From Heterobilharzia americana (taxonomy: Eukaryota; Platyhelminthes; Trematoda; Strigeidida; Schistosomatidae): DNA of 64,000 bases. Positions 36,885 through 50,339 of the stretch are shown one piece after another. The translations under genes were made by a program, and so were the position numbers. The stretch is from assembly GCA_944470555.2 (NCBI GenBank), contig OX104130.1:50997491-51061490 (forward strand), written 5' to 3'. A model generated the notes under the pieces. It ran no database searches. It saw only the letters and a list, made by a program, of their open reading frames with translations, and was not told the DNA's origin. The number at the start of each line of letters is the position of its first letter. The first letter of the stretch is position 1.

Positions 36885-39050
36885 GGGTTCCTAATCGAAT
36901 ATAGGGCTCCAGGAGCACGTCAACATTTCACTCCTTCTCTACAGTCTCTTCAGCATGACTCCACAACTGCCAGCCCAGAAGCTTTCATTTCTTCCTCACA
37001 CCATCTGCTCCATGTCACCCTTGCCTCGGACGCCCAAATTGTCGTTTCCCCTTTGGAGTCCACTCGATGACCTGGCCTGGAAGGTGGTGTCCCAATATGG
37101 TCTTTCTAGTGTATATCGAATCCAATCCATCTTCACTTCCTTCTTCATATTTATTGGTTGGTCCGTTTCCAGCGTTCCTTGTTGCTTATTCTTTCTGGTC
37201 ATCTGATCTTCAGTATCGAGTGAGTGTAGGCGAGAGCTGTTGATGATGTTTGTCTGCAGTTTGTTGGAAATGCTTTTCATGACGCGCTAAGTCTTTCAAC
37301 TATCACGTAGAACCACTGACTTGACTGATATTAGTGTTAAAAACCTGGATCTTGTTCACGGATTATGTTAAGTGCAGTAGATCCATGCACTGATTTCAGG
37401 TTAATGAAGATCTCTCTCGCTTTTTTGATCCCGGCTTTGAAGTCCTCATCTGTGCCACCCGCAGTCGAAACGATGCTGCTCAGGTAGGTAGGTGAAAAAG
37501 ACAACTTCCTTCAGATTTATCCCGTTGAAGGTGATCGGTGCTTGTTCATGTTGTTGCTGTCTTCTCTACGTTCACCTGAAAGAAGTCCCGTATTCGCTGA
37601 TCCGCCTCTTCTGTCAACTTGTTTGTTGTCACCTGTAGATCTTCGAGTCTGTGCGACATTAGACATAATTCGTCACTGGCGGTGAAATTCAAGTCTCCTA
37701 CCATCTGTTCATCGGTCCAGCCAGCATAAACACATCTTCTCACGCATCACGGTTTGTTACATGATCCAGTCCAGTCCGCCACAATCAAGAAAATTCTTTG
37801 GTGAATGAAGGCAACCTTGTCTTACTCCTGTCCACCACCGTCTTCACTTCAAAGGCGTCACTGAGCTTTCCATTGTCAATCACTTGACATGTAGCATGTA
37901 GCATCATATAGCATACAGCTGCAGTTGGATGAGGTCAATCAAGTTTGTGGCAATAAAAGCGTAGTATTGAAGCAGCTGCCTGCCAAATTACTTCACCGTA
38001 GATGCTGTCGCAGGCCTTTCCAAAACCGATGAAGTTGAAGTAAAGATCCAGTTGACTGCCATTCTATACTCTGCTCTATGATGATGAGTAGCGTATCGTT
38101 GCAATTTGATCCCCACATGATTTGTTCTTCCTTAATCCAGCCAGCCTGTTCCCCTCATAATTTCGAATCTAGAGTATTTTTCAGTCTCTCCAGGATCATG
38201 CGGCTTAATATTGTGCTTATGATGGACATGGGTGGAGCATGATTCCACGCCAGTTCTTGCAAAGACTTAGGACTGCGTTATTTGGAAGTTTGACCAGGTG
38301 GCCCTTCTTCTACTCGGCAGGCGTCCTTTCCTCATTCCTTCCTTCCTTTGAAGTCTTCTGTAATAGTAGTGTGAGCATGTCCACTGTTGTCTCTACATCT
38401 GTTTCTGGTGCTTCGCGAGGAATTCCACCTAGTCCTGCTGCTTTCCTGAGTTTCAGCCACTTTATGGTGTTCAGGACTTTACTTCTACTTTTGTTGGAGG
38501 GCTTGTGTTCACTGGTAGTACTGTGTGTGGACTTCTGGTGATATTTCTGGATGAGTTGTGGGTGGTGGTGATGGTGGTTGATTCGAGAGTTTTTTGAAGT
38601 GGTCAGCCCATTGTTTCCAATGTTTCTCCTCTTTGGTGTTAACTAAGTTTCCTTCATTACCCCTTATTGGTTTCATCTGTGTTGATCTCTTCCCTACCAG
38701 ATAGTAACCTGGTTATTTGATATAATGTTGTCAGGTCTGAATTCTTCCACGCAGGTTTCTTCCTCGTGGATGTCGATTAATATCTCCAGTTTTTTCCTGA
38801 TGACTGACTGACGTGAAGGATGTCCTTTGTAGTTTCGTCCTTCAGTTCGGTTATTGTTCCGGGGGTAGATATTGGACTGTGGTCTATCACGAGGTTGTTT
38901 GAAGGCTTTGAACTTGGTTTTCCAGGTAGTTTCCTTGCAGTGCATAGTGAGTGGTCTGAACCTACATCTGCTCCTCTTCTCCATCGTGTCCAGAAGGTTG
39001 TCCCCACTTTCTTGAGATTATATTTCCATCAGCCCAGTTAAAATTATGTC
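36885..39050 (-). mobile_element. Non-LTR retrotransposon (AP-endonuclease/RT), decayed copy A
   Basis: In minus-strand order, the endonuclease end comes first: the frame 39007-38777 contains RRGADVGSDHSL, the 'R-GADI-SDH-L' motif of AP-endonucleases. RT remains follow (37743-37546: DELCLMSHRLEDLQVTTNKL then NVEKT, where an active element would have a FADD box just before LCLM). The C-terminal GKR/GRP region is near 37100, and the 3' end lies in an AT-rich tail at about 36885. Upstream endonuclease sequence is missing (5'-truncated), and about 330 bp present in copy B (55753-56082) are deleted at 38734-38750. Several frameshifts and stops mean no function is possible. A 1,268-bp stretch (37466-38733) is almost identical to copy B. 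Clade is RTE- or CR1-like. I do not assign a named family. Confidence 0.85.
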
Positions 39051-39600
39051 TGCTTTCCACTCTGTTTGAATTTAGTTCTTTAAATTCTTTCTGCAAATTT
39101 TGTTACTCACTCATTGTTCCTTCTCTGCTTCAGAGGATAGTCAAATAAACTCAAATAACTGGTTGATTAGAACGAAAATTAAAATTATTATTGACCAAAT
39201 CAATATTAGCTTTCAACAAATTTATTGGAATGTTATGATATATTTCTATCTAATTTCTGAAAATTTAAGGATCGTAAAACGTTTACTGAACGTTTATTTA
39301 TGTCCAGCTACTATAACGTAAAACTTATTGTCGAATCCCTGAGGTCAGTTAGTAGAAAGGCTTTTGAAAAAATTTACCCGAGTAAACATTTGAGTTGCTC
39401 TTAGATTTCTAATTTTAAGTCAGTTAATTTTGCACTTCAAAATTTGAGAGTAAGTATTAAATAATAAAAACAGAGCAGCGTTACCTTGCGCTAGTCAACA
39501 ATCAATTTAGCGATTGGTAAATTTAGGTTACCAGTTATAAAAACTGAATTATTTCGAATCATTGATAGTGATGATAGGTGCTTGCTAACACTAGGATCCA
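39051..39600. other. AT-rich sequence without supported features
   Basis: No gene or repeat recognised. Confidence 0.4.
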
Positions 39601-39800
39601 AGACGTGGATTTCTTCCGATATGTTACTTATTAGCTGAATGTACCTACCAGTTAGAGGTGACATCCTTATCTCACAGACTTGAACCCCGTACAGATCGCT
39701 TTGAGCACCAGAGCATTATCCAATAGGCCTCTGAGCCACGATAATCGCTCCTTGTGGGGAGGGTACAGTTTAACTTGTGAGTGCATGTTAATGCAGTAAT
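39600..39800 (-). repeat. tRNA-derived repeat (family IV, single copy seen)
   Basis: On the minus strand there is a good A box (TGGCTCAGAGG) near 39740-39730 and a B box (GGTTCAAGTCT) about 50 nt downstream, the spacing of a tRNA-like promoter. It cannot fold as a true tRNA cloverleaf from what I see, so it is called a SINE-like repeat. No hammerhead follows. Confidence 0.55.
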
Positions 39801-40340
39801 ATGCACGTTAGTTCTGCCATGGCAGCAAAGACTTGCTTTCTGAAGTCCATCTGTGGATACCATTAAGATAACCATGAAGTTAGTTGTGACACAACATTAC
39901 CTGCAAGATTTTGACCGCAGTTTGCGGTTCATCATGTTAAGGATGCATATTTACCAGTTGGTTCATAAGAAGTTAAACATTTGCAGAAGAATTAAATTTA
40001 AAAATCTTACAAATTTACTGGAATTAACAGAATGAAAAATGTTTATTAGCTCTTGATGTTTACTCAGTTAACAGCGCTGTACTGCGAAATTTACTATTTA
40101 AGTAGTATGTATGATTATCAGGATAAACATGTTAAAACTAATGTCTAAGACCATTTCTTCATATTTTACTTTCAAACCAATTCATAGTTTCAGTAGTGAA
40201 AATATCTTCTATGGTTATTTATTTTTAACGCTTTTTCTCCGATTATTATTCATCGATTATATATACAGATGTGCAACAAAAGACCAATTTATTCTGAGCA
40301 CAACCGAGAATTATTCAGACAAACGTAAAATATCTCTGCA

Positions 40341-40358
40341 GATAATAATAATAATAAT
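40341..40358. repeat. (ATA)n microsatellite
   Basis: Short trinucleotide run. Confidence 0.85.
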
Positions 40359-40699
40359 GGTAAGACTCACGCACTAAAATAAATAATCATTGTTCATGAG
40401 CATAGAGGCATTCGACAATTTCCTGTAGACAGCTTATTTCACCTTCAAAAAGAATTGCGTGTTAAGAGTAATAACAATGATAGTTTTGGTGTTTCAGAAA
40501 CATATATCCCGATAAATACTATTTATTGATATTGTGATAGTGAATTGGAGAAACATATATATATGAGACAATGTTTTTCACAGTGTAGACATAAGCGTAT
40601 TGTACTATGAAAGTAATAGAATTTCTGCAGACTTCATAGCAGATTCGAAATAAATTCATACAGATTTAGAAGGAAAAAAACAAATACAAAGAATGTGTG

Positions 40700-40885
40700 C
40701 TAGGTATAATATTAGTGACTATTTTAAACCTTCAAATTCTTCAAAAAAGGCCATAGTCAAAGTAAAAGATGAAATTCCAAAGATGACAAAAAACAACTGT
40801 GTCTAACATAAAATGTAGCGATTGTTAGGCCATTTATATTGATGAAAGCTGTAGATAGCTGAAACTTATAGTAAATGAACATAAG
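40700..40885 (+). pseudogene. Penelope-like element fragment, GIY-YIG core
   Basis: The + strand reads SNIKCSDC, a stop, AIYIDESCR, a stop, then LKLIVNEHKLC. This follows the 'Y-I-C--C---YIG-T-R-L--R--EH' pattern of PLE GIY-YIG domains, with YID for YIG and stop codons at two positions. Only the central part of the domain remains, about 60 residues. It is more decayed than the copy at 25186-25467. Confidence 0.6.
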
Positions 40886-41880
40886 TTATGTAGCAAACAT
40901 TGACCAAAGAATGAAGTGGAATGGAAAAGAGGTTTGTAGTAGAAATGTATAGCAGTGAAAATGATCACAAGATTGATTTTGACAATACTGACATATTAGG
41001 CAGTGGTTTTCATTTAAATTAAGAAAAATTGGCTTCAAATGTGCTACATATTTTATCGTCAATAAACTCTTTAAACAGAAGGTAAAGAATAGAATTGTCA
41101 TCTATCTGGCAGACTCTAATTCGGTAAAAGCACTTAAAAAGGTCACCATTTCAAATTGGACTTTTAAAAAACAAACAAACAGTATCGATCAATTGTTTAA
41201 GAATAAACATTGATGTATCATACGTAAATTTTTTAATACTAAGTTTACACAGTAAGAAGTTTTTATTTTGGTAAGATTTCGAACAGAATTAATGCTCGTG
41301 ACCACATCAACAGTTGGAATGTTTTAGCAATATTTATTCACACATTTACTCGTAGGCCTCATATAAATGGTCTTTACTCATTGTTCGCTGGTCCGTTTGT
41401 TCAATACAATGTTCCGTATGGTTGAAAGTTGTGTTGATTCACCCCTATTGTATGTGCTAGGGGTGACATGTATAAATATGGACTTTGTTACTAACCATTC
41501 TTCCTATTTCTTTTTGTTGGACTTTAGTATGGTATTGTTCCAATAGATGTTTTGTTTTTCGTCCTATGCACCAACTGCTATCGATAAACCTTTTTCCACA
41601 TTTTTTTAGTCCTGCCCCTCTGTGGGCTGACCTTTGGTCAGTCTTCAACCATCCTTAAATTTGGTTTTCAACGACAGACAAAGGTTCTGCAAAAGGGTTT
41701 TCTCTCTCACAAAGAGCGGACCATTGCAGAAGCTTCGGTCAACAGAAAAGATGGGTTAGACATCCCACTAATATGCTAAACATTAATGACTCGCCTAGGC
41801 AGTTATAAATAATATCTGAAGATAAGATAGATTGTCTAGTCCTATTACATACACCTTACTGATCTACTATTTTCATCAAT
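40886..41880. other. AT-rich sequence without supported features
   Basis: No supported feature. A minus-strand ORF of 63 residues (41457-41648) has no recognised motif. Confidence 0.35.
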
Positions 41881-41989
41881 TTTGCACTACTCTCTGAGTC
41901 ATATACATTCGATGAACCATAACATAATCCATTTTGTTATCACTCATACTTCAAGTGTTATCAGAAGTACATTTATGGTTATCATTATT

Positions 41990-42345
41990 ATTATTAATTT
42001 AAGATATATTGTCTCATCTTCAAATATTCATCTTTCCAAACTAGTAATCTATTCTTTCCCATCCTTGATGTCTCACAACCCCATTGTACTTTTCATAGAC
42101 GAACTAAAAAATTTCGCCACCCTTTGTCCCACCTTACTCACACAACGGAAAAACCTCTCTGACCGAGTTGCTTATTCACTCACATGTATTACATTGATCT
42201 TTGCTCCATATCACTATGTAATTGGATGATTGTAAAGGTTACCACTTTGTGTACCAAAACTTGAATATTAACCTGAAAACTTAGTGTCAGATTCATACTC
42301 TTGAAAAGGATCTTCCTAACAAGATCGAAACGTTCAGGAATAATA
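41990..42345 (+). repeat. Dispersed repeat, copy 1 (possible PLE 3' region)
   Basis: It aligns with 50340-50625: shared blocks include CTCTGACCGAGTTG/TTTCTGACCGATTTG, ATCTTTGCTC, CACTTTGTACC-type, ACTTGAATATTAACCTG/ACTTGAATTTCAATTTG, CTTAGTGTCA and TACTCTTGAAAAGGATCTTC/TACTCTAAGAAATGATCTTT. The copy ends near GATCGAAACGTTCAGG. Such 'GAAACGT' sequences are common at the ends of Penelope-like elements, but the link is inference. The 115-residue ORF 41882-42229 through it is not shared with the second copy and is unlikely to be a gene. Confidence 0.6.
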
Positions 42346-44429
42346 CAAAATATTTGTTTATTTTATTTGTTCTAATATACTACTCCGAGATTACACAGGT
42401 AAAAATACATCCTATACAATGAATCATACTAACTTGGTGTCCAAGTTTTTTCAAACCATCCAGTCCATTGTTGTCCAGGATACCTTCAAATTTATTTTTG
42501 TCTTACAAAGCTTATTGGGCAGTCCGCATATGGTATTTATACGCCACATTGTTCTTGTCTATTTTTTTTTAACCGGATCTTTCAGCTCGTTCAGTTTATT
42601 TTTTGTAAAATTCATTGGTTAAAATGCTATGAAAAAATAACAGCATTTCCTCTGTTTTCTTTTAATTACCTCTGATGTATCTCGTTTGTATGGTAATGCC
42701 ATTGTCTTCCTGTAGCTGTTTCTTTTGTTGACTACGTCATTGACTTTAGTCTGTTCTTCTTGATGTTAATTTTTAAGAATCGCTCTAGGCAATGAATGAT
42801 TCCTGAATAACATTTTGAATATGTTAGTCTACGTACTCCGTTTGCCAGACCCTGTAATAACCTTTGTTTTAATGTCGTTGGGTGGGCTGAGTGGTAATTT
42901 GCAGACCTTCCAGAATGCGTTGATTTTCTATGCAGTGTTGTTTTCAAACTGCCATCTACTGTTCTTTTGATTATATAGACCGACACTGAAGAGTCTCCAA
43001 CTCATTCTCTATTTTCATAGTGAATTTTACTGAGTTCACCTGACTCCATTCCACAGTACACAGACGTTTCACTGATATGTGAATAAACATGTTTTACCTA
43101 TTTTTTATACAATAAACAACGAATGACACATACATTCTTCATAGTATACACACACAGATACCAAGTATTGAATCATCTTTGATGACACATGACAAGAACT
43201 GCAAAAATGTTAGAAATGTTAGAAATAACCAGTTTGAACAACAAACCAGTCAACCAATAGCGTAAAGACAGAAATTCCTACATGCATCACTTGACATAAT
43301 ATATTTTGAGGCCCGATTAATATCTTAACATTCTTCTGAAGAAGCTGTGGAATACACAGTGGGATTTTCAGAAAAATCTTGTTTCGATTTCTAAACTTGC
43401 GTAGACAACACAAACAACATTAAAACTATACCCTTCATACAAGAAGTGACTATCGTGGCTAGGAGATCTAGCCATTTTCTCCAGAAGACCATATTTGATG
43501 ATAATGTAGATAGCTCTATCGAAAGCTATTTGGGCCAGCAAGACAAATGAACACGAAAGATGTCAACAATAACAGTAACACTGAAACTTTTTGCCATAGG
43601 TATTCGAGTGAAAAATAAATGTCTTCCAGATATCATGCAACAGAGAACTATATGCAAGATTTTCGAGTCCTAGCAATCCTGAATCAGCTCCTTTAGATAA
43701 ATTCTGCTATGCCAATGGGGATGCTGTCATTTTTCATGCTAAGTAGTGCAATCTGTCATTATTACGATGATGAAAAGCCATTTGATCTCAAGACTACACA
43801 TTTCCTTTAAAGGTCAGTGATTTTCATTCTCTCTTGTCTAATATGCTAAACGCACAGGCCCAATCGATAAACAGACTTAGGTAGTGATATCCTTGTTTAT
43901 GGAACCCAATAGAAAATCTGGCATTTTGTTAGATTACCACCCAATCATCTAGTTTAGGACTCAAGGACGTTAAGAATGAATCACCTGACGCACAATGGAA
44001 ATATCCAACCATTTAGTACATATGGATTCATTTTATTATTTTGGCGGTTCCCGTCAGTTGTTTACAACCTAGAACATTTACAATAAGAAACTGTGAAAAA
44101 GCCTTCGCATCCTTTAGTCCAGTGACATTCATTAAAACAGGACAACGACATAGAGAAGTAAGTAAACTATGAGAAGTAAAATAAAATCAAGATGTCATGT
44201 AATAATACCATAAATATATAAATTATTAAATGAAGGTAGAGAAACGAATACTGTGAAATTTAGAACAGAAGATTGCGTAAGTGGATGAAGTTAGCAGTAA
44301 CTATAAAACAAAATATAATAAAACAATGCGTGCGACTCAGAATATAAAATTTAGTGTTAGCGGATAGGAAAATCATGTGATCAAATAAGTGAAAGGTTAA
44401 AGAATTAGGTTATCAGGGGTTAAAGATTG
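42346..44429. other. AT-rich sequence without supported features
   Basis: Nothing recognised on either strand beyond chance ORFs of 60-84 residues. Confidence 0.35.
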
Positions 44430-44760
44430 AAGGTAATTTCCTTTTTAACATATACATCTGGTTTCAAGAGTCTGATTGCAGTGGCTTCAGCAAACCGGAC
44501 CTAGGTTTCTTGCTTGTTGACACTTGTCACAAAGGTGTGTCTTCAACCTCTCCGTAGGTGGTTTCCCCCCTGAGGTTTGAATCATTCTGTTTGTCGATTA
44601 TTTTGAACTATTCTAAAGTATCTATTTGATGCCTTGTGTCAAGTAAATGCTTAACAATTGCACCACTGAGAACACTTCCCTCATTCAGTGGTAGGCTCCT
44701 CCGAACACGTTCATAGTATACACCGTTTTATTTAATTACCCTATTTAACTGCTCCAGCTG
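44430..44760 (-). pseudogene. Penelope-like element fragment, C-terminal end
   Basis: The minus strand encodes YERVRRSLPLNEGSVLSGAI, then VKHLLDTRHQIDTLE, a stop, then FKIIDKQNDS. The family pattern after the GIY-YIG core is 'S-V--HL--TGH-ID----F-I-DKQ', so this is the C-terminal part of a PLE protein. A later segment, LLKPLQSDS, fits the terminal 'FAEA--IR-LKP' block in a shifted frame. The reading frame is broken at least twice. The RT and GIY-YIG core are absent on the upstream side (44760-45000), where I find no further match. Confidence 0.65.
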
Positions 44761-46167
44761 ACACACATGAATTGATAGACATAACTGGATGTAACATATT
44801 ACGGATACTTGTCTAATTTTTAATTGAGCTAGCGAGCAAGAAGTTCAAAATGAGCGACCGGCTTTACTATGGAATAGGTTCTGGTCACTGCAGTTCATTA
44901 TCTTCTGCTTGCCATGATTGCAATACCATCACCTTTGATTTACTACTTCTGTAAGTTGGGATGAGTCTTTCAAAGTGTATATAGCCAACCTTCACAGATG
45001 GGCTGAAACCTTTCCACTAATATTTACGAAATTTTTTATCCTGATAAGATGTTACTACTTGATATTTCACTCCACACAGTTTCTTTGCTTCACTATTTCG
45101 TTATCCTGTTTTAAGTAATTTCATTGAACCGGAGAAAGCGAATTTTTTCTCGCAATTTCTTATTCTTCAAGGTTGTAAGCAGCTGATGAGAACTGCTGAA
45201 ATAAAAAAATTGGATCCATATTACTCATTCTCTTTTAGAGTTAATAAAAGGAAGTATGTGTACAATGTTTAGCATTTCCTGATTAGAATTTCCTGGGGTC
45301 AAATGCATAAAACATTTGATAGTATTCATTGAGAAATAGATGCCAGAAGTACTTAACGCAGCTTAATATTCAATTTGCCTTCAAATATACATTAAAGACT
45401 ATAAAGAAAACTAGCATTTGGATGATTAATTTTGTATCTTACTTCAGACTTATTTCGTAGCTAAGAAAACATTAATTCTCAGTCATTAATACCGCTAAAT
45501 TCTACTTATTATTTGAAAATTTAAAACAAATGAAGATGGTAAGATGGCGCCCGATATAATCTGTCTATTTCTAGCAAATACTTTTGAAATTTCCATCATT
45601 TAAGACATTATCATGTATAATGCATACATCTTAATTAGGTACATAGAATTCTGTTTGTTTACTTGAATCAGTTTATAATCAGATTAGTTTCCTTATACAC
45701 TGCATATTGCATGCATTAGGATGCTTTCTTTGCTTTATATTTTGTATAAAATCAATACAAATTTCATTCTGTAATGCTTATTACAATCAGCATACATTGT
45801 TTAACTTTAAAAGAACAATTTAGAAAATTCCTCTCCTTCATGAATGCTGTCAAATTTATAATATATCAAAATTATCTTGAAAATATATTGTAAACGTTTT
45901 GCAAGTAAAAGCTATTGATGATGTCATTCGGTTATGGTTTGACATACACTACGCACTAGGCAGAGATACTATGAAAAAGGCTAACAACTAAGCGCCATTT
46001 CAACCATTTCGAAATTTAACTCAGACTGTATCAATTCACTGTCTTCATTCTAGAGTAAAATGCATTAAATTCAGTGAAAATAATTTAATGATTTGCACTG
46101 TAGTTAGGGTGATTTTGATTTGATTTGGGATTATTTCTAATTTTGATCATCAACAAAGAATAGGTAG
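44761..46167. other. AT-rich sequence without supported features
   Basis: No gene or repeat recognised. A CTGATGAG followed by GAAA at 45184 does not form hammerhead stems. Confidence 0.4.
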
Positions 46168-46340
46168 TAGTCAGCGTGGCTCACTGGTGACATGTTGGAC
46201 GTGGAACCTGAAGAGCCTGGGTTCGACCTGTGACAGCTGAGTCTCTCACTAGGACGAAACAGCTGTTCAGTGCTACCAAGTTTGCAGTGTTTTTCCAACT
46301 GATGCCAGTCCATAAAAAATACCAACCTGAAATCCACAAA
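46168..46340 (+). mobile_element. Hammerhead SINE (family II), partial copy
   Basis: A-box-like TGGCTCACTGGT and B-box GGTTCGACCTG are present, followed by the ribozyme region (46231-46275) and the tail TACCAACCTGAAATCC. The first core strand is shortened (CTGA directly followed by GTCTC) and the cleavage triplet is GTT. The GGACGAAACAGCTG block is intact. Inactive ribozyme. Confidence 0.78.
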
Positions 46341-46809
46341 CAAATACAAATCTCCAAAGTGAATAGTCAGAAACAAAATGGTTTATGCATAACCTTCAGC
46401 GTATCTTCCAATTACAGAAAATATTAGATGTTAGAGAGCTGCATACAGCAAATGTAATACATTTTGGTTGTTCAGGCTACGAGCTGAGAACACATAAACT
46501 ACCCACTTGATAATATGTGAAAAAAATTCATACCACTCTACGGAATTGAAAATTTTCGTCACTTATTTATTATCCTACATCTGGATTCTAAAGTATTTAT
46601 TTTAAAAGAATTCTTAAAGTTTTGTGACCACCGCTTTACCTCAAGAAACAAATGAATGAATTCATCGGTTCATTGGCTGCTATGTGCTACTAAATGAGAT
46701 AAGCCGCTAACGCTACTTCTTGAAGTTATACTTTTAATGAAGTAATGAAGATTTAATTCGTGTGAGAAAATCTAAAGACATCCTTCCTGTATATTTGGTT
46801 TCTTGATAA

Positions 46810-47097
46810 ATGTTGAAAAGTCTGAAACCTAGGAATAAACGCTTTGTTTTTACCAATCAAAATTTATTGACAGTAGCACTTCATACACTGAAACATCTGT
46901 TTCACTTGTTTCGAGTATTTAGAGATGAGATGGAACATCAGAAACTCTCAAATAAACTACCTATGCACAAGGCATTCGTGGGAAGCATGCACATCATTGA
47001 GTCTCTATTTTATCTATACAGATGTATTATGCCGTTCAATATAACTACTCCAGATGAATTGTTACTTTCAGTAATAAAAGAACATATGTTAATATAG
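46810..47097 (+). other. 95-codon ORF, unrecognised
   Basis: A single open frame starting at ATG 46810. The predicted product is rich in H, L and F (segment LLTVALHTLKHLFHLFRVFR) and carries a second similar stretch (HIIESLFYLYRCIMPF). Nothing in it matches a family I know, no splice sites stand out and there is no second copy in the window. It may be a chance ORF or a coding relic. Confidence 0.15.
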
Positions 47098-48995
47098 ACA
47101 CTTTTTGAAGTCCAATTCGGTCTTCAGTACTTTTAAGACCCTAATACCAGAGTAATCACTATGCAATCGATACATTGGTTATCATTTGTTAAAATTGGCA
47201 GCTGCCTTATACTGGAATGAGAAAACAATAGTATTGTTCGTTGACACCCCAGAAAAAATTTGACTTATTCATTCCTAGTATGTCCAATCCGCTAGCAATA
47301 GTTTATTCACTTTGTGCATATGATGTGCAGAAACTTGGATGGAAATGACTTCCTAGGAAAAAGGTGAATTAACTGCATTTGAGATAGATTTAGTAATCAG
47401 TTTAATTTCAGGCTAACGGGCATTTGATTAGTTTCAAGGTAGAATTGAATTAGTAGACAACTGTTTATTAAACATTATGGCACAGTATATACCTAAATCT
47501 GGTAGCCTACTTGAACCTTAGGCTACCGAAATTTTGCACCCAATATATACGTCAAATTCCTTGCTTTCAATTTACTTTAATCCTTTAACTATGTCTTATA
47601 AACGTACCATATGCTATTGCACAGTTTTAAAATATTTCCAGGTAGTCGTTTCTCGAGTAGATAATAAAACGAAGAAAAAATGTCAAGTTTGATATAGATG
47701 GATTTTTCCCTGTGCAAAAATTCATCGTATTTCCACTTCTGGGATGCTTAGCTTGAAAGGCAGATTATTGCATTGGCTGACTGAACCGTCAACACCGAAC
47801 TTCTGTTCGATTTTCTGTACATCCTGCGTTGTAGATCGGAAGCTAATCCAAAACCAGCTGACTGTTCAACATCATTACCTTTGATAGTGATATTAGTAGC
47901 ATTGTTTGCATCTAGTAATCATTTCGTTTTAATATATTGTTCAAGTAGTGAACTTGCTGAGAATCTCATACTGTATAAAACGTATTGTTTGGAATAAAGC
48001 ATTGTAATTATTATTATTTAAACAGTATTAGCCGTATCACATCACCAGAACACATTTAATACTATTGTTAAAACACATTTTTTCGAGGACCATTTGTCAG
48101 TAGACTTTAAGCCAATGTGATATTGTTATTTTTAGTCATGAATCTTTAAAACCGAACATATTTTGACAAGAAGAATTTATGTCAAAAGATTTGAACAGTT
48201 ATGTGACTAAAATGCCATTTACACGCTTATTTACAGTGCTGTAGGTTACACACGATTTACAATACCTTATACTACCACCCGATAGCGAAAATTATAGTAG
48301 ATGGAGTAAGCGTAACAGTATGAACCAGTGGATAAGTTGAATGTTTAAACATTTGGAGGTAGTTACTAAATAATCACTGTAATATGAACCCTCGGCAGCT
48401 GACTCATTTTGTCATAATATTGTGCATATGTACATTTTCTGTGGAATAAAACATTACTTTGGATTGATCAGAAATAAACGAAACGACGATTACAAGCATT
48501 TTTCTGTAAATCAGACACTTTATTGTAGGCTTTACTTTTTAATGAATCTAATTCCCACTATTGGACCTTAGAACGTAATTTCAAGGATAACTACTGGTTG
48601 TCTCAAGCTGTGAAGTATGAAATAGGAAGTAATCCTTGCCACGTGTCGTTAACAGATGCTGGGTGCGACTGACTTGATAAGTGAGGCGAAGTCAACGGAA
48701 AAGCTAGACACATGAAAGACAGAGTAAACATTTTTGGAATAATACTCAAATCCCTTAAAAGTTTCGCATCCTACTACAAAGCCGTTCGAAAAAATTTACT
48801 GTACAAAATATGTCTCTACATTACTGAATACGATTTTCACCTCTTCAGATTTTAAGCCTTCTAGTTTTTGGAGTGCTTTTGACTTAATCTATTGGTGTAA
48901 GTGGAAATTGCTCGTCATCAAAAATTGTTTCAATGCATTCGATACAAAATTTTCATGTAGGGTTTCCTTAAGGAGTATGACAATGTACGTCAACT

Positions 48996-49084
48996 GATGC
49001 TACGGCTGCTACTAATATTACCCTTACTACTACTACCACTACTACTACCAATACTGATACTAATAATGATAATAGTGCTACTAA
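48996..49084. repeat. Imperfect (ACT)n/(TAC)n microsatellite
   Basis: Blocks such as TTACTACTACTACCACTACT interspersed with AATACTGATACTAATAATGA. Confidence 0.85.
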
Positions 49085-50339
49085 GCCGCAGATTCTAAAC
49101 TTCGCGAACATTTACTAATGATTACGGTCTTTGAGAACACATGTTTGCAGCATTATCCACTGTTATTTAACAGTTTTACCACAAGAAATAAAACTTACAA
49201 ATTTAAACAATACTCAGTAAAATACTTATCGAGTTGCAGAATAATTGTTCTAATCCTCCTTTTGCAGATAAATAAACACATGTAAACTGATGAACACGTA
49301 ATCATTTAGCAGCTGATAATACTAGACTAAAACAATGAATATGTAAATTAGTAGAAATTATAACACACTAACATAAGAATCGTAATTACACAAGCGACTT
49401 ATTATATATAGGAATATCTTCGCGTCTCCTAAAGAAGCATAAGTGAGAGTGAATGTCTTCACATCTGTGCAGGTGGTCTCAGCGTATGTATGAAGAGTGG
49501 AAGCTACATGATAAAAATTAAATAATGATAAACTACTTATAAAAGTGATTATCGTATCAGGTCGAATTCTACAGGATAAATTTACCGAATTAAATAGATG
49601 AATAAATGCTGCAAATGTTCGTTTTTATTTATCAGCGATGAATAAATAGGTTCAAAGACTGAGAAAACACCAAAACCTAATATTTTTAAAGGTATTTTTA
49701 TGAGTGCAGTTGCAATCTACCAGTTAAAGTGTTATCTGTATACAATACTCGTAACCATTAACTGATGCTGTGATGATATGCAAGTTTCTCAACCAAAAGT
49801 TGTCTTTTATCCCATAGCTTTGATTTCCAACTAAATCATAACCTCGCAGGTATCTGCACCACAGTTGTTACGAATGTTCTGGAAAATGAGTGATTTAATT
49901 GCTATAAGAACATATCTTAGTACAAAACAGGGTGTTTTGGAAATCGCAACAATATTTTGCTCAGAAAACTGTGGCTAAAACTTCAAAACATTCAAAAAAA
50001 CTTTTTCATTTTTTAGGATTCTGGGATTACATTACAAAAAGAACTTTCATTATGAAGAATATGACTGCTTGGATTATCAGCACTTACCTAGAGTTTATCT
50101 TCAACGGAAATATTCAGGGTGTTGCATCTATAATCCACAATTTTCAGTCAAGAAATTTTGTAGAAGATCTTTATCACACGACGCTTGCTTCCAAATCAGA
50201 AACTACCATATTTCGTTCGTCATGAAATCCAAATTACAAGGGTAACTGGCCTTTGAAACTGCAAACAGCTTTTTTCAAATGACTTCTTATGCGGTTGTAA
50301 AGTTATTCTCAGCATATTCTGCCTTCCTAAATTTTAATC
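49085..50339. other. AT-rich sequence with an unassigned 97-codon ORF at 49932-50225
   Basis: The ORF lies just upstream of a dispersed-repeat copy (50340-50625) and could be part of the same mobile element, but it shows no clear RT, endonuclease or integrase motif. The rest is featureless. Confidence 0.25.

Noticed and set aside
41540..41570. Reverse complement contains ATAGGACGAAA, as in Sm-alpha hammerheads
   Set aside because: No CTGANGA strand and no stem III or cleavage triplet around it.
45184..45207. CTGATGAG followed by GAAA, a possible hammerhead
   Set aside because: The intervening bases cannot form stem II, and no GTC triplet or stem I partner is correctly placed.
48961..49084. 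Trinucleotide tract as a CRISPR-like or satellite array
   Set aside because: Simple imperfect (ACT)n microsatellite with no regular spacers.
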